The translations under genes and the position numbers were made by a program. The notes beneath the pieces are model-generated. The model made no database searches. It worked only from the letters and a program-made list of their open reading frames with translations, and was not told the origin of the DNA. From Lacrimispora sp. 210928-DFI.3.58 (GTDB lineage Bacteria > Bacillota > Clostridia > Lachnospirales > Lachnospiraceae), in assembly GCF_020554865.1 (NCBI RefSeq), contig NZ_JAJCIC010000017.1, positions 30,038 through 94,037 of the forward strand: a stretch of 64,000 nt of DNA, read 5' to 3'. This document shows positions 1 to 9,187 of the stretch, in pieces. How positions within the stretch are numbered: the stretch's first letter is position 1; every line of letters begins with the position of its first letter.

Positions 1-81
1 GATAACGCTGTCCATTGCCTCCTGCAGAAACTCTTCCCCGTTGTATACGCTGATCAGAACTGAGACAAGCGGCTTATTCAT
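1..81 (-). CDS. GT2 glycosyltransferase, N-terminal fragment (runs off the window)
   Basis: The reverse strand reads MNKPLVSVLISVYNGEEFL and onward, the classic nucleotide-binding beta strand that opens family 2 glycosyltransferases. Such enzymes add a sugar from a nucleotide donor to a lipid-linked glycan at the inner face of the membrane. The ATG lies at 79-81 and overlaps the flippase stop in an ATGA junction, so it is translationally coupled and the last operon gene visible here. Only about 27 residues are present, so acceptor and sugar cannot be guessed. Confidence 0.85.
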   Translation of the reverse strand, partial: MNKPLVSVLISVYNGEEFLQEAMDSVI

Positions 82-1625
82 CCTTTTCTTTTCCCTCCAA
101 TCCTATTAAGTGCTTTCCCCAACAGCCTGATGGCAGCATCCTTCAAATATTGGTATTCTTCCGTATGGCGGTATACCAACAGATATATGATGTTGGGAAC
201 GAATGCACAGAGCACCATTTTCCACAAAAAGCCAAGAAATCCAGGAGAGGAAAACCTGCACAGCAGCCCTGTGACAATCGAGGCAGACAATGTCACTGCC
301 AGATACCAGGCATATCTTTTAAAATACTGCCTCAGATCCTCCTTAAGCCCTGAACGAAACAATACAAACGGTTCCACCCAGAAGGGAACGGCAATGGTGC
401 TGGCCAAGGTTCCAAGGAGCACTCCTCCCATTCCCATCCGTTTTGCCAGTATCACTGACACGGCCAAATTGACCCCTGCTTCCAAAAGGGGCTTATAGCG
501 GTCATTCCAAAATAGCCCCATAACCTCCTTCATACTGTTCACCGGCATCCGCATGCAATACACATAAAAATTAAGAACAATCAAAAGGACAATAGGAAAG
601 GGAAATAGATACTCTTCTCCCAGCCACAGTGCAATAAAAGGATTGTACAGATGGAGCAGACAAATGCTTATACATCCAAAAAGCCAGGCTGAAAAAAAAT
701 GTATTTGATAGAAAGCCCTTATTTTCCTCTCCCCTGACTCACATGCATTCAGATTTCCCAAGCTGGAGGTAATCCCATTAAAAGCGAGAAAGATCATATT
801 CAGCAGCGCCTTTCGGATCAGCATATAATTAGAATACAGCCCCACCGCGGATAAACTTATAAATTTTGCTGTAATAACACTGTCTGTACCGAATACCGCC
901 ACATCTCCCAGCTTATGGAAGACCATTGCCCCCACATTGCGCCGGATAACTGCCTTATCCTCTTCTTCCAGGGGCTTGATATTTTTCTCCTTCAGATAAG
1001 GATATCTCTTATCTACCTGCGCTGAAATCATGAGATTTTGGGCAAAGGTTGCTCCAACCATGATTCCGAGATACACAAAATAATTCTTTGTGGCAAAAAG
1101 GGCTGCTACCTGGAGCACAGAGGCCGAAAGCTTCACTGCTGCGTTAATGATCATCTCCACATACTTTTTTTGATCTGCAAAGAGAAGGGAGGCCTTATAG
1201 ATAAAAAAGTAAGATGCCCCGGAATTAACCACATTCATCACATAGATCCATTCAATATGCCGGATACTCGCTGGCATTTCCTTGATAAAAAAATCAAGAT
1301 AAGGGGTCAGCGCCAATCCTCCACAGATAACAGCCGTACCCACCAGCATGTATGCACGCCGGTAAAGCTCCATTAATGATTTGACCTTCTCCACATTCCC
1401 CTGGGCCACTGGCTTATACAGACTGAAGATAATGGATGCCCCAAAGCCCAACTCCGCCAGGGACAGCATAGAAAGGATATCGGCAAACAGACCGCTTAAC
1501 CCCAGGTACTCCTCTCCCAGAGCGGCCACAAAGGCCTTTCTCACAATAAAATTGGCCGCCATCAGGGATATCTGGCAACAAGCGGCAAATTTCACATTTT
1601 TTGCAACAGCATCAATCCTTGACAT
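78..1625 (-). CDS. Wzx-like polysaccharide flippase (MOP superfamily)
   Basis: A 515-residue integral membrane protein with about a dozen hydrophobic segments. It begins MSRIDAVAKNVKFAACCQIS and has the spacing typical of O-antigen and capsule repeat-unit translocases of the MVF/MOP superfamily. The expected role is flipping undecaprenyl-pyrophosphate-linked repeat units across the cytoplasmic membrane. The gene sits in a cluster with a Wzy-like polymerase, Wzz-like proteins and glycosyltransferases, which supports a Wzx/Wzy-dependent pathway. It starts 16 nt after the acetyltransferase stop and ends in an ATGA overlap with the next glycosyltransferase. Family assignment is firm; substrate is unknown. 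Confidence 0.88.
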   Translation of the reverse strand: MSRIDAVAKNVKFAACCQISLMAANFIVRKAFVAALGEEYLGLSGLFADILSMLSLAELGFGASIIFSLYKPVAQGNVEKVKSLMELYRRAYMLVGTAVICGGLALTPYLDFFIKEMPASIRHIEWIYVMNVVNSGASYFFIYKASLLFADQKKYVEMIINAAVKLSASVLQVAALFATKNYFVYLGIMVGATFAQNLMISAQVDKRYPYLKEKNIKPLEEEDKAVIRRNVGAMVFHKLGDVAVFGTDSVITAKFISLSAVGLYSNYMLIRKALLNMIFLAFNGITSSLGNLNACESGERKIRAFYQIHFFSAWLFGCISICLLHLYNPFIALWLGEEYLFPFPIVLLIVLNFYVYCMRMPVNSMKEVMGLFWNDRYKPLLEAGVNLAVSVILAKRMGMGGVLLGTLASTIAVPFWVEPFVLFRSGLKEDLRQYFKRYAWYLAVTLSASIVTGLLCRFSSPGFLGFLWKMVLCAFVPNIIYLLVYRHTEEYQYLKDAAIRLLGKALNRIGGKRKG

Positions 1626-1641
1626 TCCTTCCCCTTATCCG

Positions 1642-2400
1642 TCACTGCCTTTTCTTTTTGATCCGTGTAAGGCACCAGTCCCAAAAGGCATCATAGCCGT
1701 CAAAATCCGGCTCCGAGTTCAAAAATTCTTCCACTGACCTCTCATAATTTCCACATAGTTTCATCTGTTTCATAAAGGCCGGAGGCAGCTTTTCTGTTTC
1801 ACGCGGTACAAAAATCCAAAAATACGCATCAAAAATTTCCTGGGGAGGTTTTTCTTTAAATCGCATGTAATATTTTTCTGCTATGGTACAGGCTTCCTTC
1901 ACCTGCCTGCTTTCCCGTATAGCCTGATACTGTTCATAGGGTATCACCAGCTTTGCCGGATTTCCCGCATAAACGCCGGGAGTCCTGATATGAGAAGTAA
2001 CCACACTTCCTGCGCTTATGATTACGTTATCACAAATACTCACATTACACAAAATCGTACTGTTCATACCGATAAACACGTTGTTTCCTATGGTGACAGG
2101 TGCTACATGGCCACGGATGATCCCATCGTTTCCCTTCATCACATGCCAGCATGCATCATGGGTCAGGATAGAGACTCCTGCTGCAATGGCTACATTTTTG
2201 CCAATTTCCAGGAGATAGGGAGCATTGTCATCCAGAAACACTGTCTCCGGCATGACGATCAGCGTATGCTCATCAATATTGGCTCCCATTTTATTCAGGT
2301 ATGCGATATATGATCTGGAGCTGTAGCGCGGGCCATACAGGAACATTTTCCGAAGTTCATTTAGTTTACTTGCGGTTTTCCCAAGCTTCAAAAGTGACAT
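1642..2400 (-). CDS. Hexapeptide-repeat acyltransferase with C-terminal extension
   Basis: 252 residues. The central part (about 45-150) contains left-handed beta-helix hexapeptide turns (IGKNVAIAAGVSI, IGNNVFIGMNSTI, ICDNVIISAGSVV) followed by the usual GVYAGNPAKLV exit motif of LbH O-acetyltransferases such as the WbbJ/maltose-acetyltransferase group. The C-terminal 80 residues are rich in aromatic and charged residues and lie outside the helix. Probable role: O-acetylation of the polysaccharide repeat unit in the cytoplasm. It lies one base after the stop of the upstream glycosyltransferase and 16 nt before the flippase gene, so it belongs to the same transcript. Confidence 0.85.
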   Translation of the reverse strand: MSLLKLGKTASKLNELRKMFLYGPRYSSRSYIAYLNKMGANIDEHTLIVMPETVFLDDNAPYLLEIGKNVAIAAGVSILTHDACWHVMKGNDGIIRGHVAPVTIGNNVFIGMNSTILCNVSICDNVIISAGSVVTSHIRTPGVYAGNPAKLVIPYEQYQAIRESRQVKEACTIAEKYYMRFKEKPPQEIFDAYFWIFVPRETEKLPPAFMKQMKLCGNYERSVEEFLNSEPDFDGYDAFWDWCLTRIKKKRQ

Positions 2401-2401
2401 T

Positions 2402-3415
2402 TCAGAGTTTTATCCTTTCTTTCATTTGTTTACAAAGGTACAGAAAAACATATGCCGTTTTGACGGCATTTCTTTTTAGCAAAAAATATGCAATTCTTGT
2501 CTTGGGCGTAATATTTGAAAATCCCGCTCTCTTTATATGTCCCCGTAATGCCGGATTCTTCATATGTCTTTTAATCTGATCCACCATGTGGTATCCATGA
2601 ACATCAATTGCACTGAGAAGCAGCCCAAAACACACAAATATCACATACCGATCTGTTTGTGAGTCAAAATCCTCTACTGCCTCAGGCTGAAGAGCATCCA
2701 AGGCTCTCACTCCCCGGATCAGATGCTCATACTGTTCCAATCGAAAATTGCGGCTATCCGACAGGGGACGGAAACGGTAAAGGCACATAACTTGTCCGCT
2801 GATATAGATACTCTTTATCTCCAGATATACCGGCATAATACAGGCCACATCCTCTCCAAGGGAGATACTGACATCCACCGCCATCTGGTGGGGCAGCAAA
2901 ATGGAACGCCGGATGACTTTCCCCCACAGGAAATAGGAAAGATGACCCATATCTGCATCCATCAGAAGCTTCGGGTAAATATCCTTTCGCAGCTCCAGTC
3001 CCTGGTATAAGCCTTCCTTCACCGGCTCCAGAACAGGCTGAAGCACCTTTCCCCTCTTCACATAATGCGAAAAAATAATCATATCGGGCCGATGCTCCGC
3101 TATGATTTCTCTTGCCCGCATAAACATGTCAGAAAAAATCTGGTCGTCACCATCCACATAAACCACATATTCTCCCTGTGCAGCCAAAATTCCGGCCTGC
3201 CTTGCACTCACCAGTCCTCCATTTTTTTTATGTATGACCCTAACCCTGCAATCCCTCACTGCATATTCATCACATATGGACGGACATCTGTCAGGAGAAC
3301 CATCATCCACAAGTATCAATTCAAAATCAGAATAGCTTTGGCCCAAAATGCTGTTCACACATTCCCTTAGATATGGTTCTACCTTGTAGACTGCAACGAT
3401 CACAGAGATAAACAT
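2402..3415 (-). CDS. GT2 family glycosyltransferase
   Basis: 337 residues from the chosen ATG at 3415, where the protein opens MFISVIVAVYKVEPYLREC. An AGGAGG lies just upstream (3421-3426). A longer reading frame back to 3496 would run into the preceding gene and lacks a ribosome binding site. The GT-A fold is evident: VDDGSPD near residue 40, then VDGDD (the DXD-type metal/nucleotide site) near residue 88. The C-terminal part resembles the acceptor side of capsule transferases. Expected to add one sugar to the lipid-linked repeat. Its partner gene 3426-4484 is a paralogue of the same length class. Confidence 0.88.
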   Translation of the reverse strand: MFISVIVAVYKVEPYLRECVNSILGQSYSDFELILVDDGSPDRCPSICDEYAVRDCRVRVIHKKNGGLVSARQAGILAAQGEYVVYVDGDDQIFSDMFMRAREIIAEHRPDMIIFSHYVKRGKVLQPVLEPVKEGLYQGLELRKDIYPKLLMDADMGHLSYFLWGKVIRRSILLPHQMAVDVSISLGEDVACIMPVYLEIKSIYISGQVMCLYRFRPLSDSRNFRLEQYEHLIRGVRALDALQPEAVEDFDSQTDRYVIFVCFGLLLSAIDVHGYHMVDQIKRHMKNPALRGHIKRAGFSNITPKTRIAYFLLKRNAVKTAYVFLYLCKQMKERIKL

Positions 3416-3425
3416 AGGTTCCTCC

Positions 3426-4484
3426 TTACACATTCTTTCTAATATGCACCAGCAGCCGCTGGAGGCCTGTGAGCCTAAAGCGCACAGAAAACGCAAATAT
3501 TGCCTGTTTAAGCGGAAGCCTCCAGTAGGGATAGCGTTTTAAAACCTTCACTACCTCCTCATCATGACAGATCTGGCAAAGCCTCTCTTTTAGCTTTCCA
3601 GCAGTCATCCCACCCGCAAAAGCATATTGTATTTCCTGAGTCACGGCTATCCTCACACTGGACTGGAAATATCTGTCCACATACAGCAAAAAATCTTCCC
3701 TTGCCATGGTCAGAGAAAGCTTGCGGCATATCTCCCCCAGCATCTTTTTCGATTGTTCAAACCGTTCTTCCCGATAGCTTTTGGAAAAGGAGGAGCTGTT
3801 GCGCAAATAATAGTAATGTGCTCCCGGCACTCCCACGGCCCGGCCTGCATAGCGGAAAAAATCGATCAGAAACAGCATATCCTCTGAAATAAATTCCCGC
3901 TCTGACTCAAATGCAAGCCCGTTTTCAAAAATCAGATCCCGGCGGTAAATATTTTTCCAAACACAAAAACCATATTTTGTATCTTCCGGCTCCTGGGGCA
4001 GGGCGCCTACGGTTCCCAACAACAGCTCCTTTCTCTCTGCCCCCGTTTCAAACAAATGATACTTATCAAAGCAATATCTCTTTTCTTCTTTTCCTCCAGC
4101 TTCAAAGAGACTACCTCCTATGAACCTTGCCCCGGTCATGGCAATATCGGCGTCATAAGCTATGACTCCCTGATAAAGCGCTTCATACATAGTCTCATCC
4201 ACATAATCATCTGCATCCACAAAGCCAATATACTCTCCCTCTGCCGCCTCCATACCGGAATTTCTTGCAAGGCCTGCTCCCTGGTTCTCTTTATGGATCA
4301 CCAGAACGCGGCTGTCCATTTTTTTGTACTCATCGCACAGCCGTCCGCTCCCATCCGTTGATCCGTCATCCACCAGAATGATCTGGATATTATAAAGAGT
4401 CTGTTGAAGGAGGGACTCCACACATCTCTTCAAATACATCTCCACATTATATACAGGTACAATCACACTGATCTTAGGCCTCAT
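3426..4484 (-). CDS. GT2 family glycosyltransferase
   Basis: 352 residues, opening MRPKISVIVPVYNVEMYL. It has the GT-A signatures VDDGSTDGS near residue 38 and FVDADDYVD near residue 92, the latter holding the DXD-like metal site. The start ATG overlaps the stop of the Wzy-like gene as ATGA (4481-4484), so translation is coupled. The C-terminal half is basic and helical, as in capsule and teichoic-type sugar transferases. The donor and acceptor cannot be read from the sequence. Confidence 0.88.
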   Translation of the reverse strand: MRPKISVIVPVYNVEMYLKRCVESLLQQTLYNIQIILVDDGSTDGSGRLCDEYKKMDSRVLVIHKENQGAGLARNSGMEAAEGEYIGFVDADDYVDETMYEALYQGVIAYDADIAMTGARFIGGSLFEAGGKEEKRYCFDKYHLFETGAERKELLLGTVGALPQEPEDTKYGFCVWKNIYRRDLIFENGLAFESEREFISEDMLFLIDFFRYAGRAVGVPGAHYYYLRNSSSFSKSYREERFEQSKKMLGEICRKLSLTMAREDFLLYVDRYFQSSVRIAVTQEIQYAFAGGMTAGKLKERLCQICHDEEVVKVLKRYPYWRLPLKQAIFAFSVRFRLTGLQRLLVHIRKNV

Positions 4485-5743
4485 ACAATACCTCTCTGCC
4501 TTTCCTCCTGTACTCTCTCATGAAATCCATACCCCATAATTACCATATCCGTTGCAATGTAGAACATCTGATGGTTCAAGGTGTTATCCGTAGAGGAAAT
4601 TACAAGCATGAACAGGATAACAGCAAAGGTAATGATCTCATTAGTGATCTTTCCCCCGCGTCCGAAATATTTTGTCCGCAGGACTGTAAGCGTCAGGATC
4701 CAGAAAATATAGCCAAAAAAACCAAGGTCAATATAAAATTGGAGAAAATCATTATGGACAGAGCCGGAATATACGTTCAGGTTCACTGTCAGCTGGTAGG
4801 CAAGAAACCCCATTCCCTGTCCAATATAGTTTGGAAGGAATTCATAGAACTGCGACACCTTTTTATAGGTCAGTGCACGCCCCATTGTGTCGATTCCGTA
4901 ATCCTCCAGAAGATCAAAAAACCCCATTTTTACTGCGAAAATATAGAAAAGCAGCACCACCGCCACCATGAGGAGCACCGATGTGATCACTTTCGATACC
5001 GTCTTTGGACTTATATGCCTTGAAGCCAGCTGCAGCATCCATCCAGCCAGCAGTCCCACCACCATAGCCAGTACGCCAATCCTCTTAAGCGCGGACAGGA
5101 AACAGAACATTGACAAAACAAGACCTGCCAGGAACCACACATTTTTTCGAAAAGTGAGCAGCATAAAAAACGCATAGGTACCAACGCAGTATACCAACTC
5201 ATGGATCTCGGCCTCAGCCATCACATCCCCGGTCTCCCCTGCAAAGGAAGTAAGCAGTGTTGCAAATTCTGAAAAATAGGTCTGCGGGCCATATTCGAAA
5301 ATGACTTTTCCGATCAGGAAGAGATTCACAAGCAGCAGGCCTGCCAAATGATACCAGATCCCCTTCTCTCCAAACATATAGAGAAAAGCAGCAGCATAGA
5401 GGGCTGCCAAAAGCTGATTCACATAAATTCCATAATGCCACAGGCCTTGAATGATATATTCAATCCCGGTCATCTCCACGCTCCACAAAAGCAGGGATGC
5501 CATGATCATGACAAACATAGGAGCACTGAGAATCAGCGCCGCCTTTACAGCCACAGCAGCCCTGGCCATATCGGGTTCTATTAAAAAGCTGACAAAGGCT
5601 GTGGCTATGGCCAGGACCACGAACACCTGCTGAACAGGGGTCGTAAAAAGGGGAATAACCTGGGAATAAAAATAGTGCATCAGCGCAGAGAGAGAGATAA
5701 AATATATGGCTGCGATCTTGCTGCCAAGCTTTTCTTCAAACAT
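4481..5743 (-). CDS. Wzy-like polysaccharide polymerase / O-antigen ligase family membrane protein
   Basis: 420 residues from the ATG at 5743, preceded by AGGAGGGAGAG. The frame extends upstream to 5821, but that would overlap the preceding gene and lacks its own binding site. About ten to eleven hydrophobic segments are visible. A large loop (SQFYEFLPNYIGQGMGFLAY, then GSVHNDFLQFYIDLGFFG) matches the pattern of the Wzy/O-antigen ligase loop, in which a conserved His-Asn region contacts the glycan. The presumed role is polymerising repeat units on the outer membrane face. Its neighbours, two Wzz-like proteins upstream and GT2 enzymes downstream, agree. Confidence 0.82.
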   Translation of the reverse strand: MFEEKLGSKIAAIYFISLSALMHYFYSQVIPLFTTPVQQVFVVLAIATAFVSFLIEPDMARAAVAVKAALILSAPMFVMIMASLLLWSVEMTGIEYIIQGLWHYGIYVNQLLAALYAAAFLYMFGEKGIWYHLAGLLLVNLFLIGKVIFEYGPQTYFSEFATLLTSFAGETGDVMAEAEIHELVYCVGTYAFFMLLTFRKNVWFLAGLVLSMFCFLSALKRIGVLAMVVGLLAGWMLQLASRHISPKTVSKVITSVLLMVAVVLLFYIFAVKMGFFDLLEDYGIDTMGRALTYKKVSQFYEFLPNYIGQGMGFLAYQLTVNLNVYSGSVHNDFLQFYIDLGFFGYIFWILTLTVLRTKYFGRGGKITNEIITFAVILFMLVISSTDNTLNHQMFYIATDMVIMGYGFHERVQEERQRGIV

Positions 5744-5783
5744 ATTTCTCTCTCCCTCCTCACGGAATTTCTCTACCTTTTCC

Positions 5784-7766
5784 TTAAACAGACTCCCCTT
5801 CTTTAAGAGCAGGGGATACATATTTCACTTGGGAACCCACTGCCTTGGAAAGCAATGTACGGATCCGGTGTACCTGATCACGGTGCGTGCCAGAAATTCC
5901 GATATCATATTTAATCTCCACTGCTTGGAGGATTTCCCTCTTATCCAGTACAAGCTGGAAATGCTTCAGTATCTGCTCTACAATGCCAATATCTGTTTGG
6001 CCTGCAACCACCACAAATTGGGCATTTCCATTATAGACAAGATATGCACCCGTCTTATTAAACAACTCCTTAAGGTTATCTGCAAAGAACCGGATCAAGC
6101 TGTCCCCGGCTTCCCGCCCAAAGCCCCTGTTGATCTCCGGTTGATTGGTGATCACAATAGCTGCGCACACGACTCCCTCATCCAAAAGCTTTTTGTCATG
6201 GTTCTTCAAGTAATTATCAAATGCAACCCTGTTGTTCAATCCTGTCATATGGTCTGTATAGAACACATATTGTACAATATCATTCATACGTCCTATAAGA
6301 ATCGCGCTGCAGCAGCAGACAACCATCAGGAAAAGAGCTGCAATACTGGTATAGAGCTTTACATTGATCTTTTCTTTTACAGCCACTGTTGACAATGTGG
6401 AAATATTATACGCTCCAAGATATTCGTTGTACTCCTCATTGGTCGCATCAACAATTTCAAAGACCTGCTCCAATTCACTGATCAAACTCCGTATGCTGTC
6501 CTCTGTCTCCGTCACAATGGTGCCGTACTCCGGCATATTAAGCTCTGTACAGGTCAGGTCTGAGCGCATGCAGGCTGTCTCCACTGCCTCGCTGTTTTCC
6601 TCTCCAGCATTTTCCTCGTCAGCCTGCCCTTCCTTCTCATGTGCATTCACGGATATTCCCTTTGCCTCCGGACAAGCCCCCGTACAGCTGCTGAACACAT
6701 CAATAATATAGTTGCAGTAAGCGGAGTCAATGATCGCATATTCCTTTTTTTCGTTGTGATCCCGCCAGCTGAAGATCAACTTATCGTAGGTCACAGTCTG
6801 GTCTCCCTGACCGATCACATCTCCGTAGCTGTCAATCAGATCCTTTTGATATACTTCATCGAGAATATACTCATATGTAATGTTGGTATTATCGGATTCC
6901 CGCATTTTCTGTACATATGCCTCGATAAGCTCCAGAACATCTGCAATTTTTTCTTCTTCTGCCTGGTTGGAAATTCCATACTGCTTGATCCGTTCCGTAT
7001 ATTTGGAAATCAAAAGGTTTTTGTCCTTTGTGATTTGATATTTAAAGATCTCGGAGAAAATTCCGGAAACCTTGACCGAGCGGATATAATTTAATTCATT
7101 TACCAGATCGGCGAAGGACATTCCCGTAGCCGAAGAGCGGAAGCCTGTTTCACCATTTGCCTGGGAGGTCAATGTTTTCAGATTTTCCGTAATATTTCCA
7201 TCAATGATCTCCATCATCTCAATATAATCATAATTTCCTTCATAAAGAGAGCTGAGAGAGTTTGTGGTAGAGCCGATGTTGACATACTTTTCACTGAAAT
7301 CTGAAAAATACAGATCCAAGATCTCATCAAGCACTCTTCTAGCAAAATCCTCATTTTCATTATGATCAGCCTCAAAGGATACAATATACTTTGTCGGCTT
7401 ATAGACATATTCCTCTCCGTCCTCCAGAACTGCTTCCTTTCTGGCCTCCTCATCTTCATCAATCACTTCTGTAATCTTAATACTGGAAATCAGCTTATCC
7501 ACGGAGTAAGACCGCGAATCCAGCTTCAGATTTCCAATTGCCTTTGACACGATCGCAGAGGATTTTATGGCGTTGACATCAAGCTCCGTACCCAAAGGTG
7601 TTTTCCCTTCATCTGCCCCAACACTTTTATACTCTATAACAGCAGAGGCAATATATGCCTGGGACTTTGAGAGAAAGAGGTAGATCGCAGCCGTCAGGCC
7701 AGCACACACAAGGATAATGAGAGGAAGCCATTTTTTTATGTACCGTGACAACTCAAATCTTTTCAT
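5784..7766 (-). CDS. Wzz-like chain-length/co-polymerase protein fused to a degenerate GGDEF domain
   Basis: 660 residues. A transmembrane segment near residues 13-32 is followed by a long extracytoplasmic alpha/beta and coiled region (about 35-465). A second transmembrane segment (about 470-490) leads into a cytoplasmic domain (about 500-655) starting FYTDHMTGLNNRVAFDNYL, the standard opening of GGDEF domains. The catalytic loop, however, reads YNGNAQF in place of GGDEF, and the metal-binding Asp region reads IVITNQPEIN. Cyclase activity is therefore very unlikely. The architecture (Wzz-type hairpin plus cytoplasmic GGDEF relic) suggests a co-polymerase controlled through a nucleotide-sensing or dimerising domain. 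It overlaps the neighbouring Wzz-like gene as ATGA. Confidence 0.8.
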   Translation of the reverse strand: MKRFELSRYIKKWLPLIILVCAGLTAAIYLFLSKSQAYIASAVIEYKSVGADEGKTPLGTELDVNAIKSSAIVSKAIGNLKLDSRSYSVDKLISSIKITEVIDEDEEARKEAVLEDGEEYVYKPTKYIVSFEADHNENEDFARRVLDEILDLYFSDFSEKYVNIGSTTNSLSSLYEGNYDYIEMMEIIDGNITENLKTLTSQANGETGFRSSATGMSFADLVNELNYIRSVKVSGIFSEIFKYQITKDKNLLISKYTERIKQYGISNQAEEEKIADVLELIEAYVQKMRESDNTNITYEYILDEVYQKDLIDSYGDVIGQGDQTVTYDKLIFSWRDHNEKKEYAIIDSAYCNYIIDVFSSCTGACPEAKGISVNAHEKEGQADEENAGEENSEAVETACMRSDLTCTELNMPEYGTIVTETEDSIRSLISELEQVFEIVDATNEEYNEYLGAYNISTLSTVAVKEKINVKLYTSIAALFLMVVCCCSAILIGRMNDIVQYVFYTDHMTGLNNRVAFDNYLKNHDKKLLDEGVVCAAIVITNQPEINRGFGREAGDSLIRFFADNLKELFNKTGAYLVYNGNAQFVVVAGQTDIGIVEQILKHFQLVLDKREILQAVEIKYDIGISGTHRDQVHRIRTLLSKAVGSQVKYVSPALKEGESV

Positions 7767-9166
7767 GATAAAGAGGCTTCCTTTCTATTTGTTTCTGTTT
7801 TATGCTTTGTATTTTTTGATACACTGCTGGATATGGCAGATAAATTCAATGACAGGAAGAACAATACACCGAAAATAATACAAGTGCCTACTGTTCTGAA
7901 AAAGGAGTGTTCCACCAGGCTTTCCGACATACATTTATTCATCTGCGTCTCGGAATACTCCTGTCCAACGGACTTTGCATTCTTTGCCAGCTCCGTGATC
8001 GTTATGCTGATCTCTTCGACCAGACGGTCCGCTGTGGCATCCTGCCTGTTTGACTTTGTTCCTTCTAAAGCATTAATCACTGCCTTGTTTGTCTCTATTT
8101 CCTTCAGATAATCTGCTGACTTTTTGCTGTAATCCTCTGCCTCCACGGACAGTGTATCAATTCCGACTTTTGTACGCCCCATATAGTACTCGCCATCGGT
8201 ATCCCAGGTCGGAACAAGCACAACTCTTGTCATCTCCTCCGCGTACATGGATACTGCCTCATTTCTGATCTGGAAAGAGGCTTTGGCCTTTCTCGTTTCA
8301 TAATCAGTCAGTGTATTATCGTATTCCAGGCGGCCAATATATTTATCCGCATTTTTGGATACTCCGTTGGTCAAAAGGTAGGATTTTAGATTTTCATCGA
8401 TCTGAATATCCTTTAGCTGCGTACACTTCTGTGCAAGAGAATAAAAGGTGCTCCCATCAGCTGAGATAAAGCTCGGAGACTCATTTGCCAGGACAAACAT
8501 ATAATTTTCAATTTTCTGGACCTGCATATCCAGATACTGGACAATGTCCAGATAATCCATCTCCTGAAAACCATTCTGATAGTCGATCTGAATATCAAGC
8601 ACACCGAAATTGTATGCATACTTTTCGATGTAAAACTTTTTATATGCGTTGGCGATCAGGACTACCACATTCTCCGCATTCAGATGCCTTGTTTTCTTAT
8701 CTGCCTCAAATGTAACCAAAAACTCTGTGGAAATGTGGTATTCATCTTTATCGTATGGATTTCCCTCCTGCACCGGGGTCACGGACAGACATTTTCTTAA
8801 ATCCCTTGCCTCCACCTTCTCCAGGGCTCCCTCTTTGATTGCACGCTCCACAACCTCATCACAGATGATTTCTGACATATTATATCTGGTAGCATTTGTA
8901 TTTTGTCCCTTATAAGCCTCTGAATAATTCAGTGTAATCATTACAGTGGCCGTGGAATTGAACGCTATCTGATAAAAAAAGAGAAAAATCCCAAGAAAGA
9001 CAAGGGTAACAGGGAAAGTCCACCATCTGACTGCTGATTTTGCAAAAATCTCTCTTTTAATCGCATTCCAGGAAATATATTTTGACTGTATACAGAGCCT
9101 GACAATGGCGCTGAGAGCAATCACACCTATGAATGCCATGAAGACTGTCAATACTATAAAAGCCAT
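7763..9166 (-). CDS. Wzz-like membrane protein, partner of the GGDEF-fused copy
   Basis: 467 residues with transmembrane segments at the N terminus (MAFIVLTVFMAFIGVIALSA), near 50-70 and near 428-450, enclosing a large extracytoplasmic region of mixed helical content. The overall plan parallels the 660-residue neighbour: Tyr/Asn-rich first segment, EIICDEVVERAIKEGALE, then long helices with TVAVKEK- or SVGQEYS-like ends. No cytoplasmic kinase or GGDEF domain follows; the last 15 residues are basic. Likely a second polysaccharide co-polymerase subunit. Its stop overlaps the next start as ATGA, implying fixed stoichiometry of the pair. Assignment rests on topology and context rather than a diagnostic motif. 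Confidence 0.65.
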   Translation of the reverse strand: MAFIVLTVFMAFIGVIALSAIVRLCIQSKYISWNAIKREIFAKSAVRWWTFPVTLVFLGIFLFFYQIAFNSTATVMITLNYSEAYKGQNTNATRYNMSEIICDEVVERAIKEGALEKVEARDLRKCLSVTPVQEGNPYDKDEYHISTEFLVTFEADKKTRHLNAENVVVLIANAYKKFYIEKYAYNFGVLDIQIDYQNGFQEMDYLDIVQYLDMQVQKIENYMFVLANESPSFISADGSTFYSLAQKCTQLKDIQIDENLKSYLLTNGVSKNADKYIGRLEYDNTLTDYETRKAKASFQIRNEAVSMYAEEMTRVVLVPTWDTDGEYYMGRTKVGIDTLSVEAEDYSKKSADYLKEIETNKAVINALEGTKSNRQDATADRLVEEISITITELAKNAKSVGQEYSETQMNKCMSESLVEHSFFRTVGTCIIFGVLFFLSLNLSAISSSVSKNTKHKTETNRKEASLS

Positions 9167-9187
9167 GCGCTCACCTCCTCCTTACGG

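Noticed and set aside
5784..7766. Active diguanylate cyclase
   Set aside because: The GGDEF loop is NGNAQF and the metal-binding region is altered.
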